From contig NZ_JAFBIS010000019.1 in the NCBI RefSeq assembly GCF_021531435.1, positions 1 to 47,397 of the forward strand: 47,397 bases of DNA, written 5' to 3'. The notes under the pieces were generated by a model. That model saw nothing but the letters and a program-made list of their open reading frames with translations. It was not told the origin of the DNA and made no database searches. Within the stretch, counting starts at the first letter, position 1. Each line of letters starts with the position of its first letter. The translations under genes were made by a program, and so were the position numbers. Origin of the DNA: Oscillibacter valericigenes (lineage in GTDB: Bacteria; Bacillota; Clostridia; Oscillospirales; Oscillospiraceae). Below, piece after piece: positions 17,501-24,882 of this stretch.

Positions 17501-18132
17501 TGCCCGCCAAGGTGACGGCCACTCAGCTCAAAGGCCGGGCGCTGGATGAGGAGATCGCGGAAAAGGCGGCGCACATGCCTTACATCCGCCCCCTGTCCCA
17601 GCCGAAATTCCGGCAGCAGCGCCACGGTCTGACCCCGGCGGAGCGGGGCACCGCTACCCATCTGGTGCTGCAATACCTGGATTTTTCCGATCGGGATGTG
17701 GCAGGTCAGGTGGAGCGGCTGCGGCTTGCCGACAAGCTGACGGCGGAGCAGGCGGCGGCCGTGGATATTCAGGCGCTGGAGCGGTTCCTGGCCTCGACCC
17801 TGGCGGAGGAGATCCGCCGGGGAGAAAATGTCCGCCGGGAGTACCGTTTTACGCTGTTGATGGACGCCCGGAATTACGATCCGGCAGCCAGCGGAGAGGA
17901 CGCCATTCTGCTTCAGGGTGTGATGGATTGCTGCTTTGAGACAGAGCAGGGCATGACCGTGGTGGACTTCAAAACGGACCGTGTCCACACGCCGGATGCG
18001 GTGGCGGAACGTGCGGAACACTACCGGCCCCAGCTGGAGGCGTATAGCCTGGCACTGGAGCAGGTGCTGGAGAAAAAAGTGACGCGCCGGACACTGTATT
18101 TCCTGAATGCCGGCGAGACTGTGGATATATAA
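14572..18132 (+). CDS. addA: ATP-dependent helicase/nuclease subunit AddA
   Basis: AddA supplies the UvrD-like helicase motor and one of the two nuclease domains of AddAB. The 1186-aa product has motif I AAAGSGKTKVL (about 25), motif II VDEYQDTNEVQN (about 398), motif IV-VI elements including LMSIHKSKGLEFP and RILYVAMTRPKEKL, and the C-terminal RecB nuclease motif (GVMDCCFE, then VVDFKTDRV, about 1118-1138). All catalytic residues expected are present and the length is typical. It follows addB with a 1-nt gap. A very long open frame on the opposite strand is only a by-product of GC-rich codon use. Confidence 0.96.
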   Translation: MAKLTLTPQQRSVVENRGGSLLVSAAAGSGKTKVLVERLFRYVTEEHCNVDDFLIITYTKAAAAELRSKIASELSRHLAETPNDQHLKRQLLRVYQADIKTVDAFCTALLRENTHLLAREEDRCALTPDFRVLDDSEAQLIRQRVLARTLESFYDTLDAGKEQLADTLGAGRDDRALEELVLELYDKLQSHAYPAKWLTENRKAWEDLDGEFDDTPYAGELMDMVRRQAAHWAALLRQGAERTDGDAALSAGYGSKFLIAAQGFLELSESGCWEEARQREAMIEFPKLTTPRGRKDDPAVTALKQIWEGAKAATKKLDGLLNVSGEEAMEDLRAVAPAMIALLDLTADFGEAYRVEKLRLNAADFSDQEHLALRLLVAEDGSPTELGTQVAARYQEILVDEYQDTNEVQNAIFRAVSKRGQNIFTVGDVKQSIYRFRLADPTIFLGKYNRFKSYEDAEEGEERKILLSKNFRSRKEILDAANFIFENILSVEMGEMAYGDDEALHFGAEYYPERHDCGTEFHLISAQRKSAGNDHPVKRLTAEARFVAARIRRLLDEGYPVTDGDGTLRPCRPEDIVILMRSPGSRTAAFSEALAERDIPCSFEESGDFFHTMEISVMLALLELVDNPRQDVPLISVLRSPVFGFTPDRLAEIRGKTPVGDFYGAVEADGGEDCLRFLETLEELRLAARDMSVHRLVWHIYNKLNILGIFGAMDSGGERKENLITLSSYAEKFESSGYKGLFAFVTQLRRLLDAGQEPAIKGGAAVNGVRLMSIHKSKGLEFPIVILADLDHTFSRQDFDTAVLVHPQMGLGPRRVDLKRKIKYPTLARLAIEEKLRRENLAEEQRILYVAMTRPKEKLILVDSMYNAAGRLQKLAAMASCPVLPETVAGCKTFGEWLLLPLLCRPEAAPLRACGEVEVEQMYCGDTNPWQVFLHDSEAYRTRPGRAVLTEETEGREASFDPELLEFQYPYRLETDLPAKVTATQLKGRALDEEIAEKAAHMPYIRPLSQPKFRQQRHGLTPAERGTATHLVLQYLDFSDRDVAGQVERLRLADKLTAEQAAAVDIQALERFLASTLAEEIRRGENVRREYRFTLLMDARNYDPAASGEDAILLQGVMDCCFETEQGMTVVDFKTDRVHTPDAVAERAEHYRPQLEAYSLALEQVLEKKVTRRTLYFLNAGETVDI

Positions 18133-18170
18133 AAGAAAAAGCCCCTGTGCCATCACGGTACAGGGGCTTT
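18131..18170. terminator. Convergent terminator of addA and the EAL gene
   Basis: A stem AAAGCCCCTGTGCC with GGTACAGGGGCTTT. The long T run is on the minus-strand side, so it mainly ends the EAL gene, though it can stop both. Confidence 0.8.
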
Positions 18171-18173
18171 CGA

Positions 18174-20114
18174 TCATTGGGGATTTTGCTCCGAGAAGAA
18201 ACGGATCAACTGTTTTTCCGGCATGGGCCTGGCGTAGTAAAAGCCCTGGATCATGTCGGCGCCGCAGCGCTTCATGTATTCGGCCTGGGCTTCCGTTTCC
18301 ACGCCCTCCATAATGAGCCGTTTGTCCAGACTGTGGAACAGGGAGATCAGTGTACTGAGCATCAAATTGGCCCGCTGGTCCTCCGGCGCGTGCTGCACCA
18401 AACTGCGGTCGACTTTGATGAAATTGAAAGGATAGTCCAGCACACTAGAAAGGTTGGAGTATCCTGTGCCGAAGTCGTCCATGTACAGTTCGATGCCGAT
18501 GGCCGACAGCGCGGCGAACTGCTGCTGGGCATGGGCGGCGTTGTGGAGCAGGAACCGTTCCGTGATCTCGACTTTGATGCGGGAGGGATCGACCTGATAG
18601 GCCGTCAGATATTTTTGAAAACAGGCCGGCAAATTGGGGTCCAGGAACTGCTGCAGGGAGAGGTTGATGGAAATGCTCTCCAATTTCGGAACCTGGCCCG
18701 AGGAGAGGAGTCTGCAGGCATCCTCCACCACCAGCCATGTCAGATCGTCAATGATGCCGGAGCCCTCCGCGAGAGGAATGAAAACCTCGGGAGAAATGGG
18801 GACGCCATTGTAGTCGTTTAAGCGGAGCAATGCCTCGGCAGAACAGAAAATGTCACGGTGGCAGCAGTAAATAGGCTGATACCAGACAGAGAAACGGTGC
18901 TCTTTAATAGACCGACGCATGATCTCGAGGAGGTCTTTCCGCTGCCAGAGCTTGCGGACAAGATCCTGGTTATACCGGACGACAGAACGTGTTTTTTTGG
19001 CTTGCACCAGGGCAAATTCCAGCTGTTCCACCAAGCTGCCCACCGTGTCGCTTTCCGTGGCCTCACAGTGCATATCCACCATGCAGAAAGAGAGGGAGCA
19101 GCTCCTATCGCCCAGCACCCAGGGCTGTTCCATGCGCTTTTGAACGGCTTCCAGCTGCATATCCGCCTGCGCCTGGGAAACCCACGGCAGCGTCAGCGCA
19201 AAGTTCATGTTGCTGGTGCGGAAGGCGCGGCCGTCGGGATACAGCCGGTCGAGATACCGGGCCAGCTCATACAGCACAGCGTTGCCGAAATCGTGGCCGT
19301 ACCGGAGATTGACGTCTGCAAAGGACATCAGCGAGACAAGGATGATATGGGTCTGCTGGTGTCCCGCGATCCGCAGGCCCATCTCCGTCATAAAGTTGTC
19401 CCGGTTGCGAATGCCGGTCAGGTTGTCCCGGTCATTGGAGTGCGTCAGGAAGCTGATATACAGGATCAGGCTGACAACGGCGCTCAGGGCGCCGTTGAGG
19501 AGAAAATCCGGGAAAATGATCTGTGTCACGCAAAGCAGGAGTATGATGGGAGGCAGGAACCGCATGACATAAACCATGGAATCGGAAACGCTGTTCCTGT
19601 TTTTGCGGTAACATAGAAACAGGAGCACCATTTCAGCCAGGGGGAAGGCGTATACCAGACGGTTCAGGGGACCGCGCTGATAGACCTGTGCGTCGTCAAA
19701 GTAGAACAAGAGGCCGGTGAACAGGTTGATGAAAACAATGAGGAAAGAAAGGACAGAGATGCCGCCCAAGATTGCCTTGGCACGTCGCATACAGTGCTTG
19801 TCATAAACATGCTCCAGCGTCAGGCTGAACATAAACCATGCGAACAGGGAACAGGTGATCAGAGTAAAAAGGAAGTAGCTGCTGTTGAAGAAAACCGCGA
19901 GCCACAGGGGAATACAGCCGGGGAGGGAAATCGTGAATACGGTGATGATATTCAGTATGATGGACCCCATGGCTGACAAAAGGCAGCAGAGGAAGAACTT
20001 TCGTCTGCCGGTGAAAGCGGTATTCCGCTCATAGCCAAAGTAATGTGTACAGATAATGATCAAAAGAAGCAGGGAAAAAAACTCAGAGAGCAGCGACCAG
20101 CGGATCGGAAGCAA
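18174..20114 (-). CDS. Membrane EAL-domain c-di-GMP phosphodiesterase with degenerate GGDEF
   Basis: The 646-aa product has about seven hydrophobic segments in residues 8-225, then a GGDEF-like domain (230-380) whose signature is reduced to SNMNF at 301-305, so it cannot be a cyclase. It ends in an EAL domain (405-640) with intact motifs: EALLRL (427), INLSLQQF, EITER, MDDFGTGYS (545), KVDR and EGVETEAQ through QGFYYARPMP. The enzyme should hydrolyse c-di-GMP; the dead GGDEF may bind GTP as a sensor. The N-terminal seven-helix region could sense an outside ligand. The start is TTG at 20114, 8 nt after AAGGAGG. Confidence 0.92.
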   Translation of the reverse strand: MLPIRWSLLSEFFSLLLLIIICTHYFGYERNTAFTGRRKFFLCCLLSAMGSIILNIITVFTISLPGCIPLWLAVFFNSSYFLFTLITCSLFAWFMFSLTLEHVYDKHCMRRAKAILGGISVLSFLIVFINLFTGLLFYFDDAQVYQRGPLNRLVYAFPLAEMVLLFLCYRKNRNSVSDSMVYVMRFLPPIILLLCVTQIIFPDFLLNGALSAVVSLILYISFLTHSNDRDNLTGIRNRDNFMTEMGLRIAGHQQTHIILVSLMSFADVNLRYGHDFGNAVLYELARYLDRLYPDGRAFRTSNMNFALTLPWVSQAQADMQLEAVQKRMEQPWVLGDRSCSLSFCMVDMHCEATESDTVGSLVEQLEFALVQAKKTRSVVRYNQDLVRKLWQRKDLLEIMRRSIKEHRFSVWYQPIYCCHRDIFCSAEALLRLNDYNGVPISPEVFIPLAEGSGIIDDLTWLVVEDACRLLSSGQVPKLESISINLSLQQFLDPNLPACFQKYLTAYQVDPSRIKVEITERFLLHNAAHAQQQFAALSAIGIELYMDDFGTGYSNLSSVLDYPFNFIKVDRSLVQHAPEDQRANLMLSTLISLFHSLDKRLIMEGVETEAQAEYMKRCGADMIQGFYYARPMPEKQLIRFFSEQNPQ

Positions 20115-20146
20115 TGGAAATCCCTCCTTCTTTAGAACATATTCCT

Positions 20147-20175
20147 ATTATATAACCGGGCATTTTCAAAGACAA
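20147..20175 (-). promoter_or_regulatory. Promoter of the EAL gene
   Basis: Minus strand TTGTCT (20175-20170), 17-bp spacer, consensus TATAAT (20152-20147), 33 nt before the TTG start. Confidence 0.65.
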
Positions 20176-20259
20176 TAAAAAAAGAGAAAAATTGAAAAAG
20201 CATGGAAAAGGGTTCTTTGGAAGGAAGAGAAAAAATTTGCGAATCAGCAAGAAAAATGC

Positions 20260-20288
20260 TTGCATTTCAAAAAAGACTGTGTTAAACT
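20260..20288 (+). promoter_or_regulatory. Promoter of rpmE
   Basis: TTGCAT (20260-20265), 17-bp spacer, TAAACT (20283-20288), the same -10 as rex. It leaves a leader of about 60 nt before rpmE that could hold an L31 autoregulatory structure; I cannot confirm one by eye. Confidence 0.6.
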
Positions 20289-20356
20289 AAATACCGCCTT
20301 TGTGAGGTGAAAGCTTTCCGGAGGTAGTCTGGATAAGAAAGAGGTGAACGAGAGCA

Positions 20357-20560
20357 ATGAAGGAAGGAATCCATCCCAATTATCAGCAGACTACGATTAC
20401 TTGCGCCTGCGGTAATGTGATTGAGACAGGTTCTACCAAGAAGGATATCAAGGTGGAAGTCTGCTCTAAGTGTCACCCCTTCTTCACGGGCAAGCAGAAG
20501 CTGGTGGATACCGGCGGACGCGTGGCCAAGTTCAACAAGAAGTTCGGCCTGGACAAGTAA
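20357..20560 (+). CDS. rpmE: 50S ribosomal protein L31 (zinc-binding form)
   Basis: The 67-aa product begins MKEGIHPNY, as L31 does, and keeps the zinc ligands CAC (16 and 18) and [12 protein letters not shown] (36-47). Having the Cys motif makes it the zinc-containing C+ type rather than the zinc-free paralogue made in zinc shortage. It is a single cistron with its own promoter and terminator. Confidence 0.97.
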   Translation: MKEGIHPNYQQTTITCACGNVIETGSTKKDIKVEVCSKCHPFFTGKQKLVDTGGRVAKFNKKFGLDK

Positions 20561-20570
20561 GACGATCACA

Positions 20571-20602
20571 AAAAGGGTCTGCCGCACGGCAGACCCTTTT
20601 TT
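20571..20602 (+). terminator. Intrinsic terminator of rpmE
   Basis: A 14-bp stem AAAAGGGTCTGCCG with its complement, 2-nt loop, then TTTTTT. Confidence 0.93.
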
Positions 20603-20603
20603 A

Positions 20604-20632
20604 TTTACTTTTTGGGGAAGAACGCATATACT
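20604..20632 (+). promoter_or_regulatory. Promoter of the flavin reductase-hflX unit
   Basis: TTTACT (20604-20609), 17-bp spacer, TATACT (20627-20632), 30 nt before the start. Confidence 0.6.
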
Positions 20633-20662
20633 GGTACTATGCTGGAAAGGGAGAGATGAGCG

Positions 20663-21169
20663 ATGAAACTGCATCCTGCGGATTTCAAAACGTTAACGCC
20701 GGAGGTCTTCCGGGTCTTTGGCACCCAGAACGCCCTGCTGACCGCCGGAGACCGGGATGTCTGCAACACCATGACCATCGGCTGGTGTCAGCTGGGCCGG
20801 CTGTGGAGCATCCCGGTGTGCACCGTCTACGTGCGGCCGGAGCGCTATACCTATGCATTCATGGAATCCCACGATTATTTCACGGTGTCTGTTCTGCCCT
20901 TGAGCGACAGGCAGACCGCGCAGGTCTGCGGCACAAAGAGCGGTCGGGACATTGACAAGATCAAGGAATGCGGCCTGACGCTGCGCCGCGGCGCCGGGGA
21001 CGCTCCCTTCTTCGACGAGGCGGAGTGGGTGCTGGTGTGCCGAAAGCTCTACGCCCAGGACCTGGATGAGAGCTGCGTGCTGGATGAGCGTGTTTTGCAT
21101 CATTACGGCGCCAAAGGCGGCTGGCACCGCGCCTATACCGGCGAGGTCGTGGAAGCTTATACCAAATAA
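20663..21169 (+). CDS. Flavin reductase-like FMN-binding protein
   Basis: The 168-aa product fits the flavin reductase split-barrel family: NTMTIGWCQLGRLW for the FMN phosphate, VYVRPERYTYAFM, and YFTVSVLP. Small Firmicute members are flavoproteins of mostly unknown substrate. ATG at 20663 follows a GGGAGAG. The Shine-Dalgarno of hflX overlaps its stop codon, so the two are one unit. Confidence 0.88.
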   Translation: MKLHPADFKTLTPEVFRVFGTQNALLTAGDRDVCNTMTIGWCQLGRLWSIPVCTVYVRPERYTYAFMESHDYFTVSVLPLSDRQTAQVCGTKSGRDIDKIKECGLTLRRGAGDAPFFDEAEWVLVCRKLYAQDLDESCVLDERVLHHYGAKGGWHRAYTGEVVEAYTK

Positions 21170-21186
21170 GGAGAACCAAACAATTG

Positions 21187-22455
21187 ATGCGGGAAACGGA
21201 AGAAATTCGTGACAAAGTGGTGCTGGTGGGCCTGAATTCCCCGGTGCTGAAAAAAGAGGAAAACGCCGACGAAGCCACTATGGAGGAGCTGTCCGCCCTG
21301 GTGGAGACCGCCGGAGGCGAGACGGAGGGCATGATACTGCAGAACCGGGCCACGCCGGATCCCCGGACCTTTATCGGCGAGGGCAAGGCTGGGGAGGTGA
21401 AGCTCTGCTGTGAGAACACGGGGGCCACTATGGTCATCTTCGATAACGACCTGTCGCCCTCTCAGCAGCGGGTGCTGACGGATATGCTGGGCGTCCAGGT
21501 GCTGGACCGCTGCGGCCTGATCCTGGACATTTTCGCCCAGCGGGCCAAGACAAAGGAAGGCCGGCTCCAGGTGGAGCTGGCCCAGTATAAGTACCTGCTG
21601 CCCCGGCTGACGGGTATGTGGACTCATCTGGAACGGCAGGGTGGCAGCGGCCAGGGAGCCATCGGCTCCAAGGGCCCCGGTGAGACCCAGCTGGAGACGG
21701 ACCGCCGCCTTATCCACAAGAAGATCGACAAGCTGCGCTCGGACCTGGAGGACGTGCGCCGGGTCCGGGGCACCCAGCGTCAGCAGCGCCGTAAAAATGA
21801 AATTCCGGTGGTGGCCATCGTGGGCTACACCAACGCCGGCAAATCCACCCTGCTGAACCAGCTCACCGGGGCGGGTATTCCTGCCAATAACCGGCTGTTC
21901 GATACGCTGGACACCACCAGCCGCTTACTGACCGTCAGCGATACCCTGGACGTGGTCATCTCCGACACCGTCGGCTTTATCCGCAAGCTGCCCCATCAGC
22001 TGGTGGAGGCGTTCAAGGCCACCCTGGAGGAGCTGGAATACGCCGACCTGCTGCTCCATGTCATCGACGTGTCCAACCCGGAGTGGGAGGAGCAGGCCCA
22101 GGTGGTGGAGAACCTGATTTTGGAGCTGGGGGCCGGAGACCTGCCCCGCATCAACGTGTTCAACAAGAGCGACTGTATGCCGGCGGGGGAGATCATGCCC
22201 CACGGCGAGGACATCTGTGCCATCTCCGCCAAGACCGGCGAGGGCGTGGACAAGCTGCTGGAGATGATCGACAAGCGGCTGGACAAGGGAACCCGGCGGG
22301 TGGTGCTGCATCTGCCCTACGACAAAGGCGGTTTGCTGGACATGCTGTACCGGGAGGCCAAGGTGGAGAGCGTGGAATACAGCGAGACCATTGACGTGAC
22401 GGCGGTCTGCGGACCCCGTACCCTGGGCCAGGTGGCATTGTTTGTCGAGAAATAA
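21187..22455 (+). CDS. hflX: GTPase HflX
   Basis: HflX binds the 50S subunit and splits or rescues stalled ribosomes under stress. The 422-aa product has the N-terminal HflX domain (RATPDPRTFIGEGKAGEV, about 55-72; the DNDLSPSQQR motif near 95), a basic coiled linker with GSGQGAIGSKGPGETQLETD, then the G domain: G1 GYTNAGKST (about 215), G3 DTVGFIRKLP, G4 NKSD. I use ATG at 21187; the TTG at 21184 just before it is equally near the AAGGAG and could be the start. With rqcH this is a second ribosome-rescue factor in the window. Confidence 0.95.
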   Translation: MRETEEIRDKVVLVGLNSPVLKKEENADEATMEELSALVETAGGETEGMILQNRATPDPRTFIGEGKAGEVKLCCENTGATMVIFDNDLSPSQQRVLTDMLGVQVLDRCGLILDIFAQRAKTKEGRLQVELAQYKYLLPRLTGMWTHLERQGGSGQGAIGSKGPGETQLETDRRLIHKKIDKLRSDLEDVRRVRGTQRQQRRKNEIPVVAIVGYTNAGKSTLLNQLTGAGIPANNRLFDTLDTTSRLLTVSDTLDVVISDTVGFIRKLPHQLVEAFKATLEELEYADLLLHVIDVSNPEWEEQAQVVENLILELGAGDLPRINVFNKSDCMPAGEIMPHGEDICAISAKTGEGVDKLLEMIDKRLDKGTRRVVLHLPYDKGGLLDMLYREAKVESVEYSETIDVTAVCGPRTLGQVALFVEK

Positions 22456-22472
22456 GAGGGGAGGACCTTCCG

Positions 22473-23024
22473 GTGAGTTTGGAGACAGCCCGGCTACGGC
22501 TGCGCCCTTTCCGGGACAGCGACGCGGCGGATGTATACAGCTATGCCCGGGACCCGCGGGTGGGACCCATCGCGGGCTGGCCGCCTCATCAAAGCGTGGA
22601 GGAAAGCCGGGAGATCATACGCATCGTCTTTTCCGCTCCCGGCGTGTTTGCCATGGAGGTGAAAGAGACGGGGACTGTGATCGGTTCCGTGGGCTTTGTG
22701 GGGAATCACCCGGCAGGGGAATTCACGGATTGCCCCGATGACGAGATCGGATACGCCCTGTCGCCTGCGTTTTGGGGCAGGGGACTGATGCCGGAGGCGG
22801 TAGACGCTGTACTGGAATATGGCTTTACAGAGCTTGGGCTTCAGCGTATCTGGTGCGGCCATTACGCCGGAAACTGGCGGTCGAAGCGGGTCATGGAGAA
22901 ATGCGGCTTCCGCTATCAGTTTTCCAGGACGGAGTTCGTAAAACTGGTAGGAGAAACCCGGCAGAGTTATTTTTACTTACTGACAAAGGAGGGGTGGCGT
23001 GAGCGAGTATCTGGTGCCGTTTGA
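22473..23024 (+). CDS. GNAT N-acetyltransferase, RimJ/RimL type
   Basis: The 183-aa product begins LETARLRLRPFRDSDA and has IGYALSPAFWGRGLMPEAV, the acetyl-CoA loop of the family, and GNWRSKRVMEKCGF, the N-S-x-R-V-x-E-K-x-G-F signature. RimJ/RimL-type enzymes acetylate protein N-termini or small molecules; the target is unknown. The start is GTG, about 8 nt after GGGGAGG. It overlaps the next gene by 26 nt. Confidence 0.9.
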   Translation: MSLETARLRLRPFRDSDAADVYSYARDPRVGPIAGWPPHQSVEESREIIRIVFSAPGVFAMEVKETGTVIGSVGFVGNHPAGEFTDCPDDEIGYALSPAFWGRGLMPEAVDAVLEYGFTELGLQRIWCGHYAGNWRSKRVMEKCGFRYQFSRTEFVKLVGETRQSYFYLLTKEGWRERVSGAV

Positions 23025-23637
23025 GGATGCCGAGAGCGAATTTACGGAGAAGCGCTCCCGGTTCATCAGCCACCTCTGGCGGGTGGAGACCGAGGCCGAG
23101 GCCCGGGCCCGCATTGAGGAGATGAAGAAAAAATACTATGACGCCCGCCACAACTGCTGGTGCTATCTTCTAAAAGAGGGGAATATTGTCCGCTACTCCG
23201 ATGACGGAGAGCCCCAGGGCACCGCGGGCCAGCCCATGCTGAATGTGTTCCAGCGGGAGGAGGTCGCCAACGTCTGCTGCGTGGTGACCCGGTATTTCGG
23301 CGGCGTCCTGCTGGGGGCGGGCGGCCTGACCAGGGCTTACACGAAAGGCGCAAAAGACGCGCTGGACGCGGCGGGCATTGCCCGTATGAGTCTGTGGACC
23401 GTGTGGGACGTGCCCTGTACATATCCGCTGCTGGAGCGGGTGAAGCTGGACATTGCTGCCGCCGGCGGCGTCATCCGGGACACAGCCTATGGCGCGGACA
23501 TCACCCTGCGGGCGGCGTTTTTACAGGAGAACGCGTCAGCTTTTGGAAAAAAGCTGACGGAGCTGTCCGCCGGCAGCCTTCAGATGACGGCGGTGGGAGA
23601 GGAGTTCCTGCCCGGCCCGAGAGAGAAGGCAAAATGA
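22999..23637 (+). CDS. YigZ/IMPACT family protein
   Basis: The 212-aa product has the UPF0029/IMPACT N-terminal domain, seen as KRSRFISHLW, DARHNCWCYLL, SDDGEPQGTAGQPML and VVTRYFGGVLLGAGGLTRAY, and the DUF1949 C-terminal domain (about 140-205). Bacterial YigZ may act on peptides or in translation; the function is not settled. The GTG start follows AAAGGAGG and overlaps the GNAT gene, so they are cotranscribed. Confidence 0.93.
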   Translation: MSEYLVPFEDAESEFTEKRSRFISHLWRVETEAEARARIEEMKKKYYDARHNCWCYLLKEGNIVRYSDDGEPQGTAGQPMLNVFQREEVANVCCVVTRYFGGVLLGAGGLTRAYTKGAKDALDAAGIARMSLWTVWDVPCTYPLLERVKLDIAAAGGVIRDTAYGADITLRAAFLQENASAFGKKLTELSAGSLQMTAVGEEFLPGPREKAK

Positions 23638-23729
23638 ACAGCGGCTCTGTTGTAGTATTTGCCCGAAATATCGGCGAAAAGTGTTTTACAAAGAGCGGCA
23701 GTAGGGAAGAGATTACGGGAATGATGTGA
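23634..23729 (+). CDS. Possible 31-aa ORF, hypothetical
   Basis: ATG overlaps the YigZ stop (ATGA) with GAGAAGG just upstream, which could allow coupled translation of MNSGSVVVFARNIGEKCF and 13 more residues. It has no recognised domain and base composition turns more A-rich here. It may be non-coding. The rest of the gap up to 23798 holds nothing I can name. Confidence 0.2.
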   Translation: MNSGSVVVFARNIGEKCFTKSGSREEITGMM

Positions 23730-23798
23730 GCGGAAGGGAGTAAATTGCTTACGTGTTTGACGCGTGAGCGAGGAGCATAGGGCTACGCCCGCAAAGTG

Positions 23799-23825
23799 AC
23801 AACCACCGGCGCAGCCGGTGGTTGT
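23799..23825. terminator. Convergent hairpin between YigZ unit and dapA
   Basis: A 12-bp perfect stem ACAACCACCGGC with its complement, 3-nt loop. The T runs are short on both sides. Confidence 0.6.
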
Positions 23826-23828
23826 GTT

Positions 23829-24719
23829 CTATGTATCCAGCAAACCGTAGCGTACCAGCGTTTTTCGGATCCGCTCCCGGTGCTCCTCACTGGGCTCGCA
23901 CAGAGGCAGACGGAGGGCACCGCCGCACATGCCCATCATCTCCAGCGCCGTTTTGACTGGGATGGGGTTTACCTCGCAGAACAGCGCGTCGCACAGCTCC
24001 TTCAAATCAAGCTGTAATTTCCCGGCAGCGGCAAAGTCGCCCGCAAGGCACAGCCGCACCAGCTGGTGCATCCGGTCCGGCACCACGTTGGCCGCCACGG
24101 AGATGACGCCCTGGCCACCCAGCAGGCAGATGGGTGCGGTCTCGTCGTCGTTGCCCGACCAGATGGAGAAATCATCGGGACACAGGTTCCGGGTTTTCTG
24201 GATATTGCTGAAATTGCCCCCGGCCTCCTTGACGCCGTTGATGTTGGGGTGCTTGGCAAGCTCCGCGTAAGTCTCCGGCGCGATGGTGACGCCGGTGCGG
24301 GAGGGCACGTCGTAGAGGATAATGGGCTTTGTGGCGGCGTCGGCAATGGCGGTGTAGTGCTTCACAAGTCCGGACTGGGTGGCCTTGTTGTAGAAGGGGG
24401 TCACCACCAGCAATCCGTCGGCCCCGGCCCGCACCGCGTCCCGGCCCAGGGCAATGGCGTTGGGGGTGGCGTTGGAGCCGCTGCCGGCGATGACCGGCAC
24501 CCGGCCGCCCACCCGCTCCACGCAGTATTCGATGGTCCGCATCCGCTCTCCGTAGGTCATAGTGCTGGCCTCCCCGGTGGTGCCGCAGACGATGACCGCG
24601 TCCGTGCCGTTTGCCAGCTGGAAGTCAAGGAGCCGCCCGAAGGCGTCCAGGTCCACGGCGTCCTTGGTGAAGGGCGTGACGATGGCTACGCCGGAGCCGG
24701 TGAAAAGGGGCTTTCGCAT
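23829..24719 (-). CDS. dapA: 4-hydroxy-tetrahydrodipicolinate synthase
   Basis: DapA condenses pyruvate with aspartate semialdehyde, the first committed step to diaminopimelate and lysine. The 296-aa TIM-barrel protein has GTTGEASTM (pyruvate carboxylate site), a YDVPSRTG motif with the catalytic Tyr, and the Schiff-base Lys in GVKEAGG. ATG at 24719 follows AGGAGG by 6 nt. asd, which makes its substrate, lies just upstream on the same strand but ends in a terminator, so dapA probably has a separate promoter in 24720-24833; I could not place it. Confidence 0.96.
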   Translation of the reverse strand: MRKPLFTGSGVAIVTPFTKDAVDLDAFGRLLDFQLANGTDAVIVCGTTGEASTMTYGERMRTIEYCVERVGGRVPVIAGSGSNATPNAIALGRDAVRAGADGLLVVTPFYNKATQSGLVKHYTAIADAATKPIILYDVPSRTGVTIAPETYAELAKHPNINGVKEAGGNFSNIQKTRNLCPDDFSIWSGNDDETAPICLLGGQGVISVAANVVPDRMHQLVRLCLAGDFAAAGKLQLDLKELCDALFCEVNPIPVKTALEMMGMCGGALRLPLCEPSEEHRERIRKTLVRYGLLDT

Positions 24720-24833
24720 ACCGTACCTCCTATACAGTCCGTAATTTTGCGTTGACACGATTGTACAGGATAATTTTATGCAATATCATCCGAAAATGTG
24801 CGAAAAACCATGCAAAACCTGTCCTGTTTAAGG

Positions 24834-24867
24834 AATAAAAAAAGCGGCTGTCCGATGGACAGCCGCT
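24834..24867 (-). terminator. Intrinsic terminator of asd
   Basis: An 11-bp stem (24843-24853 with 24857-24867), 3-nt loop, followed on the minus strand by seven T. It separates asd from dapA. Confidence 0.92.
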
Positions 24868-24882
24868 CTTGTACGCTGAAAT

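Noticed and set aside
14785-18177. Open frame of 1130 codons antisense to addA
   Set aside because: It has no ribosome site or family resemblance, and addA on the other strand is a complete, motif-rich protein. Long antisense frames arise from high GC at third codon positions.
24720-24833. Lysine riboswitch or T-box upstream of dapA
   Set aside because: The 114-nt gap is too short and lacks the conserved motifs of either class.
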